DNA of 64,000 nt from Candidatus Burkholderia humilis (GCA_001184405.1 LFMX01000017.1:1-64000); one strand, 5' to 3'. Positions 10,194-20,898 are shown, counted from the stretch's first letter. A program made the numbers and translations. The notes: generated from the letters alone by a model not told the origin.

Positions 10194-11336
10194 ATGGTGC
10201 TAAAGAATCTCATCAAGGTGCGCCGCGGCCAGGCCGATGCGCTCTCCGACGACGCGCAACTTGCAGCCAGCGGTTTGCTGCCCGGATTCGAAGCGCTGCC
10301 CACGAACGTGCTTGTTCTGAACATGCGCCATTTGCGGATCGCTTATGCGAATCCTTCGGCCGAAGCAATGCTGGAGATGTCGCGCAAGCAATTGACGCAG
10401 ACGAACTGGCCGGAGCTGTTCGCGAATTCCGATGAACTCGCGATGACGATCGCATCGATCGCGGAGAACCGGCATAACGCCATGCGGCTCGATGCCGTGC
10501 TCGAGCGTCCCGGGCGCGAAGGCGTGCATGTGCATGCGATCGTCGGTTATCTCGAAGCGGCGCCGGATTACGTGCTGCTCGAACTCTTCGAGAACGAGCG
10601 GCATTTGCGCACGGACCGCGAGGAACGCATCCACGATCTGACGGCGGTCAACAAGCAGTTGATCCGCAATCTCGCGCACGAAGTCAAGAATCCGCTGGGC
10701 GGCATTCGCGGCGCGGCGCAATTGCTCGAATTCGAGCTGGGCGAACGCGAGCGCGATGAACTGCGCGAATACACGCAGGTGATCGTGAAGGAATCAGATC
10801 GCTTGCAGACGCTGGTCGATCGATTGCTGGAGCCGCACCGGCATCCGCATATCGTCGGCGATGTGAACATCCACGAAGTGTGCGAGCGCGTGCGCGCGGT
10901 GATTCTCGCGGAGTTTCCGCGTGGCCTCACCATCGAACGCGATTACGACGTCAGCGTGCCCGACTTGCGCGGCGACAAGGAACAGTTGATCCAGGCGCTG
11001 CTGAACATCGTGCGCAATGCGGCCGAAGCGCTCAGAGAGCGCATTTCACAAGGCGATGCGAAGATCGAACTGCGCACGCGCATCGCGCGCAAGGTGACGA
11101 TCGGCAAGAAGCTGCACAAACTGGCACTGGACTTGCATATCACTGACAACGGTCCCGGCATTCCTGAGGAGATTCGCGATCGCATCTTCTTTCCGCTCGT
11201 GTCGGGCAGGGAAGACGGCAGCGGTCTGGGTCTCACGCTCGCGCAATCGTTCGTGCATCAGCATGACGGGTTGGTCGAAGTGGAAAGCCGGGCGGGTTGC
11301 ACGGAATTCGCCATCCTGCTGCCGTTTGGCAGTTAA
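10194..11336 (+). CDS. glnL: nitrogen regulation sensor histidine kinase NtrB
   Basis: Intact soluble kinase of about 380 residues that phosphorylates or dephosphorylates NtrC according to PII signals. A PAS domain covers about residues 30-140 (VLVLNMRHLRIAYANPSAE), followed by the H-box NLAHEVKNPLGG, the N-box NIVRNAAEAL, and ATP-binding motifs DNGPGIP and GSGLGLTLAQ. There is no membrane segment, as expected for NtrB. The start at 10194 is chosen because the protein then begins MVLKNLIKV; no strong Shine-Dalgarno is visible. It lies between glnA and ntrC, the standard arrangement. Confidence 0.93.
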   Translation: MVLKNLIKVRRGQADALSDDAQLAASGLLPGFEALPTNVLVLNMRHLRIAYANPSAEAMLEMSRKQLTQTNWPELFANSDELAMTIASIAENRHNAMRLDAVLERPGREGVHVHAIVGYLEAAPDYVLLELFENERHLRTDREERIHDLTAVNKQLIRNLAHEVKNPLGGIRGAAQLLEFELGERERDELREYTQVIVKESDRLQTLVDRLLEPHRHPHIVGDVNIHEVCERVRAVILAEFPRGLTIERDYDVSVPDLRGDKEQLIQALLNIVRNAAEALRERISQGDAKIELRTRIARKVTIGKKLHKLALDLHITDNGPGIPEEIRDRIFFPLVSGREDGSGLGLTLAQSFVHQHDGLVEVESRAGCTEFAILLPFGS

Positions 11337-11365
11337 TCAGCAACGAGTAAATCAGCAACGAGTAA
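11336..11365 (+). repeat. 15-bp perfect tandem duplication after ntrB
   Basis: The unit ATCAGCAACGAGTAA occurs twice head to tail, beginning at the last base of the ntrB stop codon. It is one of several short tandem duplications in the window. Confidence 0.85.
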
Positions 11366-11455
11366 CACCAGCGACTTCACGCTAATCACGCAATTGAAGC
11401 CTGACCGTTTCGACGGGCTCACACCGAACCACACGAAGACTTCTCGCCGAACGAT

Positions 11456-12928
11456 ATGAAGCCGATCTGGATAGTAGACGACGACCAATCCATCCGATGG
11501 GTGCTGGAAAAGGCCCTTGCACGAGAGAACTTCACGACCCGCAGTTTTTCCGGCGTGCGCGATGCGCTCGCCGCGTTAGAGCAGGAAAACCCGCAAGTGC
11601 TGGTGTCCGACATCCGCATGCCGGGCGGCTCCGGGCTCGAACTGTTGCAGACCGTGCGCGATCGATTGCCGGGCTTGCCGGTCATCATCATGACGGCGTT
11701 TTCGGACTTCGATAGCGCGGTTGCCGCATTTCAGGGCGGCGCGTTCGAATATCTCGCCAAGCCGTTCGATGTCGACAAGGCCGTCGAGCTGATTCGCCGC
11801 GCCGTCGATGAATCGATGCGCGGCGACGCCGCCTACGACGAGCGCGTGACCGAAACGCCCGAGATGCTCGGCCAAGCGCCCGCGATGCAGGACATGTTTC
11901 GCGCGATCGGACGTCTGTCGCATTCGGCGGCGACCGTGCTCATCACGGGCGAATCAGGCACCGGAAAGGAGCTTGTCGCGCGCGCCTTGCACCGGCATAG
12001 CCCACGCGCGAACGGGCCGTTCATCGCGCTGAACACGGCGGCGATTCCGAAAGATTTGCTGGAGTCCGAACTATTCGGCCACGAGCGCGGTGCGTTCACC
12101 GGCGCGCAGGCGATGCGACAAGGCCGTTTCGAACAGGCGGAGAACGGCACGCTCTTTCTCGATGAAATCGGCGACATGCCGTTCGATCTGCAAACGCGTT
12201 TATTGCGCGTGTTGTCCGACGGGCAGTTTTATCGCGTAGGCGGGCACAATCCGTTGCGTGCGAATGTACGCGTGATCGCGGCGACGCATCAGAATCTGGA
12301 ATCGCGCGTGCGGCAGGGCTTGTTTCGCGAGGACTTGTATCATCGATTGAATGTGATTCGGTTGCGTCTGCCCGCGTTGCGTGAACGCAGCGAAGACATT
12401 CCGTTGCTCGCGCGGCACTTCCTGCAAAAGAGCGCGCGCGATCTGGGCGTCGAGCCCAAGCGCGTATCCGACGATGCGCTCGCGTATCTCGCATCGCTGC
12501 CGTTTCCTGGCAATGTGCGTCAGCTCGAAAACCTCTGCAACTGGTTGACGGTGATGGTGCCGGCGCAGGTCATCGAGCAAAAGGATTTGCCGTCGGATCC
12601 GACGCCGCATCAGGACTACGCCGTCGCCGAAGCCGTTTCCACCGATGGCGCTGTGGCTGCCACGCCCGCCGCCGTGAACGGTGCGGCGAGCGCGCCGGTC
12701 GCGGGCACGGGGGGCATCTGGGAGAACGGTTTGCGCACGGAAGTGGCGCGCCTGCTACGCGAGAATTCCGCCGATGTCATGGATGAACTCGCGCGCCGCT
12801 TCGAAGCCGCGGTGATTCGCGAAGCGCTCGATTTCACGCGCGGGCGCAAGGTGGAAGCGGCGGAGCGGCTGGGTATCGGCCGCAATACGATCACGCGCAA
12901 GATTCAGGAACTGCATCTCGACGCGTGA
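11456..12928 (+). CDS. glnG: nitrogen regulation response regulator NtrC
   Basis: Intact 490-residue enhancer-binding activator of sigma54 promoters. The receiver domain has the acidic pocket DDD at 8-10 and the phospho-acceptor Asp about residue 52 (VSDIRMPGG). The AAA+ domain (about 140-375) has Walker A GESGTGKE, the sigma54-contacting GAFTGA loop and FLDEIGDMP. The C-terminus is a Fis-type helix-turn-helix (AAERLGIGRNTITRKIQEL). Its likely local targets are the glnA and amt control regions. The gene is convergent with xthA, with only 14 bases between the stops. Confidence 0.96.
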   Translation: MKPIWIVDDDQSIRWVLEKALARENFTTRSFSGVRDALAALEQENPQVLVSDIRMPGGSGLELLQTVRDRLPGLPVIIMTAFSDFDSAVAAFQGGAFEYLAKPFDVDKAVELIRRAVDESMRGDAAYDERVTETPEMLGQAPAMQDMFRAIGRLSHSAATVLITGESGTGKELVARALHRHSPRANGPFIALNTAAIPKDLLESELFGHERGAFTGAQAMRQGRFEQAENGTLFLDEIGDMPFDLQTRLLRVLSDGQFYRVGGHNPLRANVRVIAATHQNLESRVRQGLFREDLYHRLNVIRLRLPALRERSEDIPLLARHFLQKSARDLGVEPKRVSDDALAYLASLPFPGNVRQLENLCNWLTVMVPAQVIEQKDLPSDPTPHQDYAVAEAVSTDGAVAATPAAVNGAASAPVAGTGGIWENGLRTEVARLLRENSADVMDELARRFEAAVIREALDFTRGRKVEAAERLGIGRNTITRKIQELHLDA

Positions 12929-12942
12929 TGTTTCAAAGGGGA

Positions 12943-13725
12943 TCAGCCGAGCGTCGCGATAACCGGCGTGTGATCGGACGGCTGATCCCACTTGCGCGGC
13001 ACTTTATCGACTTCGCACGCGGTGCAGATGGTCGCGAGTTCCGCCGACAGCAAAATATGATCGATGCGCAAGCCCGCGTTGCGGCGAAATGCCATCATCC
13101 GATAATCCCACCACGTGAAGAGTTTTTCGGGTTGCTTGAACTTGCGGAAGGCATCGGTCAGGCCGAGATCGAGCAACTGCTGAAAGTGCGCGCGCTCTTC
13201 TGGCGACACCAGATTCTGACCTTCCCACGCTTTCGGATCGTGCACGTCGCGCTCTTCCGGCGCGATGTTGTAATCGCCCAGTAGCGCGAGCTTCGGGTGA
13301 CGCGCCATGTCCTGACGCAGCCATTCGCGCAGCGCATCGAGCCAGCGCATCTTGTACGCGAACTTTTCGGTGCCGGTCGCCTGTCCGTTCGGAAAATACG
13401 CCGACATGATGCGCACGCCGTTGATCATCGCGGCAATCACGCGCTGCTGCAAATCCTCGAAACCGGGGATATTGCGCACGACGCTGATTTCATCCACTTC
13501 ATAGTCCGACGCGGCGCGCACGAGAATGCCGACGCCGTTGTACGTCTTCTGTCCCGCGAACCAGCTTTTGTAGCCGGCGGCTTCGAGCGCGGCGCGCGGA
13601 AATTTCTCGTCGGGCATTTTGAGCTCTTGCAGACAGAGCACATCGACTTGAGAGGTCGTGAGCCAGTCGACGACGTGCTGCTGGCGGACTTTGAGGGAGT
13701 TGACGTTCCAGGTGGCGATTTTCAT
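12943..13725 (-). CDS. xthA: exodeoxyribonuclease III
   Basis: Intact 260-residue enzyme of the exonuclease-endonuclease-phosphatase family that cuts DNA at abasic sites and removes 3' blocks. Hallmarks in order are KIATWNVNSLKVR at the start, LCLQELKMPDE (metal-binding Glu), GDYNIAPEERDVHDPK, RIDHILLS and SDHTPVIATL (catalytic Asp-His). The frame extends 30 codons upstream, but homology begins at the ATG at 13723-13725, so that start is used. It is convergent with ntrC. Confidence 0.95.
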   Translation of the reverse strand: MKIATWNVNSLKVRQQHVVDWLTTSQVDVLCLQELKMPDEKFPRAALEAAGYKSWFAGQKTYNGVGILVRAASDYEVDEISVVRNIPGFEDLQQRVIAAMINGVRIMSAYFPNGQATGTEKFAYKMRWLDALREWLRQDMARHPKLALLGDYNIAPEERDVHDPKAWEGQNLVSPEERAHFQQLLDLGLTDAFRKFKQPEKLFTWWDYRMMAFRRNAGLRIDHILLSAELATICTACEVDKVPRKWDQPSDHTPVIATLG

Positions 13726-14009
13726 GGACTGCAATAGTTCGACAGGTTGTGGTCGCGATCGGTATTTCGGCGATTCGATTACGCTGACATACTGGGCTTC
13801 ATCGAAGCAGATCATGGATGATACCCGGCTGAGCGATGCGAGATGGAAAACGCCGGTTTCAATTCCTTGTGGCGTCGAAGCAATCGGTGGCCATCACGGC
13901 GCGACGCCGCGCTTGCTAGAATCTGCCCGAAATTCCTGGGTGATCGCGAAATAATTCGATCAAACGACATCACTGCGCAGCGCATAAAAATCTAAACACT
14001 CCCTAACAG

Positions 14010-15814
14010 ATGAGCACGTTCGACAGCACGAAGCGCCTCCTTCCCGAGATTCTCGGCGACATCGTAAGATGCAAGATTCAACTTCCTGATTTCCAACGTG
14101 GCTGGGTCTGGGATGACGATCACATTCGAAGCTTGCTCGTCAGCGTGGTGCGGTCGTTTCCCGTGGGGGCGGTCATGTTGCTGGAAACGGGCGGTGAAAC
14201 GCGCTTTCAAGTGCGATCGGTGGAAAGCGTCAACTTGTCATCGTCAGCGCCGGCAGCCGAATTGCTGATTCTCGATGGTCAGCAACGTCTCACGATACTC
14301 ACGCAAGTGCTTGCCCTATCAACTTCAGTGAAGACGAGAACCGAAAAGGGCAAGCCAATTCAGCGGCATTACTACTGGAATATTCCCGCAGTGCTGGAAG
14401 GAGGCGAGCGGCTGGACGAAGCGATTGTGGCCACTGACAAGGATCGCGTCCTGCGAACGAATTTCGGCCGTGATGTCGCGTTGGATCTTAGTTCGACGCA
14501 AAAGGAATGCCAGCAGCTTTACTTCCCGTGCGACCAAATTCTAAATTCAGATTCGTGGGAAGAGTCGCTGCAAGAGTTCGCCCCTGAACACTTTGGCCTT
14601 TACATGAAGTTCAGGAAAGAGATTCTCATGGCGTTTCGCAACTATCAGCTTCCTGTCATCCAGCTAGGCCGGATGACTTCGAAAGAAGCCGTCTGCCTCG
14701 TTTCCGAAAAGGTCAATACGGGTGGCGTGCCGCTCAACGTGTTCGAACTCGTAATGGCTACTTACGCCGCCGAAGGCTTCAATCTGCGTGACGACTGGCT
14801 GGGAAATAAGCAACACAAAGTGGCCGGACTTCCTGCAAGCAGTATCGATGCTGCACACACTCGAGCAACGCAAAATTGATATCGCCGGAGGAAAAATCGG
14901 CAAGGCGGTTCAGCCTGTAAGCGCCAAGCGGGCATCTATTTTTTCGATGCCCGCTATCGGCCTATCTCAAGTGGTCCGATCAGGTGGAGACCGGTTTCAT
15001 CGCCGCTGCCAAATTCCTGCGCATGGAGTGCATCGCGAAGCCATGCGAGCTTCCTTACCGTACGCAGCTTGCACCGCTTTCAGCCATGATGGTGCACTTG
15101 CAAGGCCGATGGCTCGAACCGGTGATCTACAAGAAGTTGTCGCAGTGGTTCTGGTGCGTCGTGCTCGGCGAGCTTTATGGCGGCGCCATCGAAACACGGA
15201 TTGCAAACGATGTCGAAGATGTCTTGTCCTGGATCGAGTCGGGCGAAGGGACGCCACGTTCCATTGCGGACGCCGTTTTCAATCCCGACCGGCTGGATCG
15301 GATGACATCTCGTCTTTCCGCAGCCTACAAAGGTCTCAACGTTCTGCTTTTGCGGGAAGGCGCGCACGACTTCTTTTGGAAAGCCGAGATCAGCGCACTT
15401 GATCATGAAGAGTTCGCGTTCGACATTCGCCACATCTTTCCGCAAGACTGGTGCGAGAAAAAGGGTATCAGGCGTGCGGCGTATAACTCCGTTGTGAACA
15501 AGACACCGATCTCGTACAAGGCGAATCGGATGATCGGCGGCCAGGCGCCATCGACATATGTTCAAAAGCTTCAGACGCACAAGCAAGTGCAGCTCGGCGA
15601 CAGCGAGATGAACGCTATCCTCGAGAGTCACCGTATCGATGTGGACGCCCTGCGTCACGACGATTTCGACACGTTCTACGCGAGGCGGAAGCAGGCGCTA
15701 ATCGAGGTCATCGAACGAGCGATGGCCAAGCGGTCGAGCGGCACGACCGGCAGCGCGATGGAACTGGACGAGCTGGAGGCGGATGATGATCCGACTCTGG
15801 TTTCGCTTCCTTGA
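14010..15814 (+). pseudogene. DUF262/DUF1524 GmrSD-like protein, frameshifted
   Basis: One gene of about 600 codons spread over three frames, with shifts near 14805 and 14960. The N-terminal DUF262 (GmrS-like) domain has LPDFQRGWVWDDDHI, the nucleotide-binding signature ILDGQQRLTIL and SEKVNTGG. The C-terminal DUF1524 (GmrD-like) domain has a His-Me-finger-like core DIRHIFPQDW followed by conserved Asn positions in YNSVVNKT and YKANRMIGG. Fused GmrSD proteins are type IV restriction enzymes against modified DNA in the best-studied case; other DUF262 proteins have no proven role. It sits between xthA and an odd poly-C region, as expected for an acquired gene. Function is inferred and probably lost. 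Confidence 0.8.
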
Positions 15815-15847
15815 AGATTCGGTTTCAAGATAACGCAAGAATCTGGT

Positions 15848-15888
15848 GAGACCTGTACGACATCTTTGTCGTGCAGGTCTCTTTTCTT
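15848..15888 (+). terminator. rho-independent terminator after GmrSD-like gene
   Basis: GAGACCTGTACGAC at 15848-15861 pairs with GTCGTGCAGGTCTC at 15868-15881 with one mismatch around ATCTTT, followed by TTTTCTT. Confidence 0.8.
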
Positions 15889-16300
15889 GGATGACCAAGC
15901 AGTCGAATAAAACAACGCGGCTGTTTACGCGATTTTACCCCCCCCCCCCCCCGCACCATCCCCCCCCCCTGTCCCTCATACTAGGGCCCCCCGGCCTCCC
16001 CAAACGCCAACGTCGCTCCCAGCGCTCCCCGGACCACCTCTCGAACACTCATCTGACGGTGCCGACGACTAGCGAGACGCAGTAACCTAGCGTCGCCCCA
16101 ACGATGAAGACTCCAGGACGTACTACGAGAGCCCAGAGATCGTCGTCAAGTATGGGTCTGGCCATTTCCTTTTCGCCGTCGAAACAACGATCAGGTTAAC
16201 AGGAACGGCCTGAAGTAAATAGCCCCATCCATCATTTTGTTAAAGCTTCTAAGAAACCCGCGGGCTTTAATCCTTTGGTCGGGGCGCGCAGTGGAAAAAC
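15888..16300. other. gene-poor stretch with long C homopolymers
   Basis: No credible complete gene. It holds a run of 15 C at 15938-15952 and 10 C at 15960-15969, a C/A-rich stretch to about 16080, and then a less skewed part containing a possible transposase start on the minus strand. The texture differs from all neighbouring sequence; a low-quality assembly join or a decayed insertion sequence are the two readings. Confidence 0.6.
16049..16165 (-). pseudogene. possible remnant of an IS5-type transposase N-terminus
   Basis: From an ATG at 16163-16165 the frame reads MARPILDDDLWALVV, which resembles the conserved start of IS5-family transposases (a MARP-leucine-aspartate-LW-ALI pattern). After about 14 residues the similarity ends and a TGA follows at codon 39. 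No inverted repeats or target duplication could be confirmed by eye. The match is short, so this is a suggestion only. Confidence 0.33.
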
Positions 16301-16301
16301 G

Positions 16302-18500
16302 CTAAAGCGGCACACCCGGCGCGATCAGCGTCAGCAAGTCTTCCATATTGAACGGCTTGGCGAGAATGGTCACATTCAAGTGCTTGGCGCGGTCGTCGAG
16401 TTCATCGGCATAACCGGTCATCAACACGACCTTTTGATGTGGCAAGCGCATCATGATTTGCTCGGCGAGATCGATGCCATTCATGCGGCCGGGCATCTGC
16501 ACATCGGACAAGACGAGATCGAAACCATAGCCCTCGCCTAGCAGATTGAACGCAGCATCCGCGCTCTCTTCGTGATGCACCGTGCAGCCGAAAATTTCGA
16601 GCACCGTCGTGACGCTGGCGGCAACATCGGCATTGTCTTCGACAAGCAACACGGTCATGCCGCGCAGCGGATGCTCGTCTTCATGCGCCGCCGGCTTGGG
16701 CGCTTCGCGCACGGGCTCGATCACAGGCGGCGGCGATGCTTGCACCGTCACTGCGCCATGATGACGCGGCAAGTACAGGCGCACGGTCGTACCCGCATCC
16801 GGCACGCTCGTGATGCGCGCCGTGCCGCCCGCCTGCTCGCACGCGGCCATCACTTGCGCGAGGCCGAGGCCCGTTCCCGCACCGCGTTCCTTGGTCGTAA
16901 AGAGCGGTTCGAATGCGCGCCTCAAGACACTGTCGCTCATGCCTTCGCCGTTATCGGTGACGGAGACGAGCACGTATTCGCCATCGGGCAGATCCGTTTC
17001 GTTGTTACGCACGCACGCGTTCTGACAGCGAATGACAATGCGTCCGCCTTGCTGCATGGCTTCATTCGCATTCACCGCAAGATTGATGAGCGCAATTTCC
17101 AGTTCGACCGGATCAGCCTTGACGTTCCACACTTCTGGCGCGAGTTCGGCCGTCACGGAAACGGATGGATGCACCGATGTCTTCACGATATCGAGCACGC
17201 TGCGCAGCCATGTCGATGGATCGATCACTTCCTGCTTGAGCGGACGCTTGCGTGTGACGCTCATCAATCTGCGCGCAAGCGATTCCGCACCGGCCGTCGC
17301 GCGTTCGATTGCCAGCACTTCGCTTTCGACATCGTTGAAGCGCTTGCGCCTTGCAAGCTCCATGTTCGATGCGACCACCATCAGCAGATTGTTGAAGTCG
17401 TGCGCGACATTTGCCACGAGATTGCCAAGCGCGCCCATGCGGCCCAATTGACGGCGCGACGCTTCCATCGACAAACGCGTCGCGACTTCGGCTTGCCAAT
17501 GTTCCCAAGCAGCTTGTTCTGCGTTTAGCCGTCGAATTGAAAAGGCAATCAGCAGCCATACGATCAGGCAAGGCACTGCTCCGATCACGCCGACGAAAAA
17601 TAGATTCTGACGCCAACTCGTCAAGACGACAGACGTTGCATAGCCCGTCGCCACATAAAGCGGGTATTCGCCTACGCGCCGATAAGCAATCAGCCGATCG
17701 ACATGATCAACCGACGAGTTCACCTTCAACTTGCCATAGAGTTCGTTATTGCGAAACGCGTTGGTGAACGGCGTATTGTCAGCAGGCTGCACGCCATTAG
17801 TGCTGGCCGGATAGCGCAGCAGAATATTCCCGTCACGCCGATACAGCCCGATCACGATGGCCTTGTCGCCCGCCACGAGTTCGCGATAAAAGTCCGCGAA
17901 ATAGCCGCGTTTTAGCGCAATCGACACGACGCCAAGGAATTTTCCTTCATGGCTGATGCGACCCATCGTCGTCGTGAAGACATCGGAACGCGCCACCTTG
18001 CCGCGCAAGGGCAACGAGAAATACGTGACGGGCGCGACGGCGCGCGCAGAGAGAAAGTCGTCGCGGTCCGCAATCGATACCTCCGGCGCCGGGAACCAGC
18101 GGCTATTGGCTAGCAATGAACCGTTTGCGCCGAACACCGAAATCGCGGCGACTTGCGCAAGTATGCCGCTCATATCGTCGAGCGTGCGATGCAACGCTTC
18201 CTGCCGTGCGGCGATGCCTTCATCATCCGTATTGCCGAGCAAATTGACGATACGCGATTCGAGTTGCTAATTGAGATCGAGCACCTTCAAGGCGTGTTCG
18301 TTCGCGACGCGCGCAAGACGTTCGGTCAGTTCTTCGGCATCGGCATAGCGGCGCGCATAGTCGTAATAGCCATAAATGCCGAGACAGGCAAACGGAATCA
18401 GGATCGATGCAGCTAGCACGAGCAACAGCACTCGACGTGTCAACACGAAGTTTCGCGTGGGCAGCGGCAAGTCCAGTGTCGCGGTCTCAGTGGAATTCAA
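16302..18500 (-). pseudogene. hybrid sensor histidine kinase with receiver domain, one in-frame TAG
   Basis: About 730 codons in one frame, interrupted only by TAG at 18267-18269 (codon 78). Order: short cytoplasmic N-terminus, membrane helix VLLLVLAASILIPFACLGIYG, periplasmic Cache-type sensor domain to about residue 310, second helix FFVGVIGAVPCLIVWLLIAF, H-box NVAHDFNNLLMV, N-box LAVNANEAM, DNGEGM and GTGLGLAQ, then a C-terminal receiver with LLVEDNADVA and phospho-acceptor VLSDVQMPG. The signal and target are unknown. Because there is a single nonsense change and ATG codons follow it at once, a product lacking the first membrane helix is possible. Confidence 0.82.
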
Positions 18501-18697
18501 GCGTCCCGGCTCCGAGGCGTCCCGGCTCCGAGGAAATCAGCTAGTATAACATACCGGCGAAATTTGCGGCGGCGTGGCACTTAAGAGGCTTAGCGCCTTT
18601 TAAGTGTCTTCATTGGGCGGGGCATTCTCTTGCATCGCTTAGGCTCAAGTCAATGCCGCAAATTGCGCTGCAAACGCCACGCCCGGCTAAAGGCTCG

Positions 18698-19562
18698 CTA
18701 ACGGCGTACGTGTGTACGCCAGTCGTCGTGGAGTGCGTGGGCAGAACGCGCTTGTGATGCGTCGCGTCGTAGAAGCGGTAGATGGTCGTATAGACTGCGC
18801 TGGAAACGGGCTTGCCTTCCAGGAAATCGTCGATGTCCTCGTAGGTGATGCCGTAACTGTCTTCGTCGGGCTTAAGCGGCGTAAGCGTTTCGAGATCGGC
18901 GGTCGGCACTTTCATGCAGACTTCCCGGCTTGCACCCATCGCATGCGCGAGTGCGCGCATGCAGCGCTTGTTCAAGCCATAAAGCGGCAAGATATCCGCG
19001 CCGCCATCGCCGTATTTGGTAAAGAAACCCATGAGCAATTCAGCCGCGTGATCCGTGCCGATCACCACGCCTACGCGTGCGCTTGCGCTTGCCACCGCGT
19101 ATTGCGCGATCATGCGCTCGCGCGCCTTGATATTGGCGAGCACAAAGTCTTCGTGCTTCTCGTCCATATAGCGCCCCGGATACGTTGAGCGATGCAAGGC
19201 AAGCATGGCATCGGCGGCAGGCTTGATATCAACGACGAGGGTTTCATCGGGCTTGATGAATTCGAGTGCGCGTGCGCATCGGCTTCATCGCGCTGTTCCC
19301 CATAAGGCAAGCGCATGGCGGTAAATCGCGCGTTTAAGCCTTTAGCCCGCAAGCGTTCGACGGCCAATTGCGCAAGCCGTCCCGCCGCCGATGAATCCAC
19401 ACCACCGCTAATGCCAAGCACATAGACGTGCAGTTTTACCGCTTCCAGATAATCGACAAGAAATGCCACACGGCCTTCGAGCTCGGCGTTTGCGTCGAAT
19501 GTCGGCGGCACCTTGAGTTCTGCAATGATCGCGCACTAGCGGGTCGAATGATCGGTCGGCAT
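18698..19562 (-). pseudogene. nadE: ammonia-dependent NAD+ synthetase, disrupted
   Basis: NadE converts nicotinate adenine dinucleotide to NAD+. Visible are [14 protein letters not shown], the ATP pyrophosphatase P-loop [31 protein letters not shown], then in a second frame [36 protein letters not shown] with LPLYGLNKR, and KVPTADLETL. Lesions are TAG at codon 9 (19536-19538), a frameshift near 19275, and one near 18730 that displaces the ending. An internal start at MPPTF (19511) could bypass only the first. Loss would demand another NAD synthetase elsewhere. Confidence 0.85.
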
Positions 19563-19644
19563 GGCGTACTCTTAGAGTGCTTTGAGGTTTTGTCGTACAA
19601 GTCTAGCCGCATCGACCTGTAAAACTCAAATCATCACCCTGTCT

Positions 19645-20847
19645 TTAGCCTGCCATTTCACGGTCCGGTGTCGACGAAATGCGATGAATGGCCAGGTCCG
19701 CGCCATTGAATTCTTCTTCGCGATCGAGCCGCAAGCCCACGGTCTTCTTGATGATGCCGTACACCACGCCGCCGACGACGAGCGCCAAGACGACTGCGCC
19801 AACGGTGCCAAAGAGCTGTGACCAAATCGATACACCACCAATCCCGCCGAACGCCTTTTGCCCGAAGATGCCCGCTGCAATGCCGCCCCAAGCGCCACAC
19901 ATGCCGTGCAAGGGCCATACACCGAGCACGTCATCGATACGCCAGCGGTTCTGCACGCACGTGAACATCTGTACGAAAAGCACGCCGGCCACCGCGCCGA
20001 CGATCAGCGCGCCAAGCGGATGCATCAAATCAGAGCCTGCGCAAACCGCAACGAGTCCCGCAAGCGGCCCGTTATAGGTAAAGCCCGGATCGTTGTGGCC
20101 AGCAAACCATGCGGCCAGCGTGCCGCCGACCATCGCCATCAACGAATTGACGGCGACGAGGCCGCTGATCTTGTCGACCGTCTGCGCGCTCATTACGTTA
20201 AAGCCGAACCAACCGACCGCAAGCACCCAGGCGCCTAACGCAAGAAACGGAATACTCGAAGGCGGATGCACCGCAATGCGTCCATCCTTGTGATAGCGGC
20301 CATGACGCGGCCCAAGCAATAGCACCGCCGGCAACGCAACCCAGCCGCCGAACGCATGCACGACCACCGAGCCCGCGAAATCATGAAACGGCGCACCGAA
20401 TGCATGTGCAAGCCACGCCTGAATACCGAAGCGCTCATTCCACGCGACGCCTTCGAGCAGCGGATAAATAAAGCCGACGATCACGCACGTTGCAAAGAGT
20501 TGCGGATTGAATTTCGAGCGTTCTGCAATGCCGCCCGAAACGATCGCCGGAATGGCGGCGGCGAAGGTGAGCAGGAAAAAGAAGCGTATGAGCGCATAAC
20601 CGTTGTGTTCGGCAAGCACGTCCGCGCTATGCATGAACTGCACGCCATACGCGATGTTGTAGCCGATGAAGAAGTACGCAAGCGTCGATACCGCGAAGTC
20701 GACGAGAATCTTGACCAAGGCATTGACCTGATTCTCACGGCGCACGGTGCCGAGTTCAAGAAAGGCAAAGCCCGCATGCATGGCAAGCACCATAGCGGCG
20801 CCTAGCAGCAGAAAAAGTGTATCGGTTCCGGATTGAAGTGCCTGCAT
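19645..20847 (-). CDS. amt: ammonium transporter Amt
   Basis: Intact channel of about 400 residues with eleven predicted membrane helices in the inner membrane. Family landmarks are AFLELGTVRRENQ, PAIVSGGIAERSKF, PLLEGVAWNERFG, FAGSVVVHAFGGWVALPA, NGPLAGLVAVCAG and PLHGMCGAWGG. The frame is open upstream, but the start at 20845-20847 (MQALQSGTDTLFLLLG) fits mature Amt N-termini. No glnK accompanies it, unlike the common glnK-amt pair. A sigma54-like promoter sits 35 bases upstream, implying NtrC-regulated expression with the nearby ntrBC genes. Confidence 0.93.
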   Translation of the reverse strand: MQALQSGTDTLFLLLGAAMVLAMHAGFAFLELGTVRRENQVNALVKILVDFAVSTLAYFFIGYNIAYGVQFMHSADVLAEHNGYALIRFFFLLTFAAAIPAIVSGGIAERSKFNPQLFATCVIVGFIYPLLEGVAWNERFGIQAWLAHAFGAPFHDFAGSVVVHAFGGWVALPAVLLLGPRHGRYHKDGRIAVHPPSSIPFLALGAWVLAVGWFGFNVMSAQTVDKISGLVAVNSLMAMVGGTLAAWFAGHNDPGFTYNGPLAGLVAVCAGSDLMHPLGALIVGAVAGVLFVQMFTCVQNRWRIDDVLGVWPLHGMCGAWGGIAAGIFGQKAFGGIGGVSIWSQLFGTVGAVVLALVVGGVVYGIIKKTVGLRLDREEEFNGADLAIHRISSTPDREMAG

Positions 20848-20881
20848 GATCGCGCGTGTCTGGACAAAAGGCGCTGATTTA

Positions 20882-20898
20882 AGCAAGTTTCGGGCCAA
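20882..20898 (-). promoter_or_regulatory. sigma54-like promoter of amt
   Basis: On the minus strand TTGGCCCG-AAAC-TTGCT matches TTGGCACG-N4-TTGCW with one change and correct -24/-12 spacing. An NtrC-like right half-site TTGGTGCA lies near 20998-21005, about 100 bases further upstream, but its left half is poor. Confidence 0.6.

Noticed and set aside
15888..16300. A complete insertion sequence
   Set aside because: Only a short transposase-like N-terminus can be read and no terminal inverted repeats or target duplications were found by eye.
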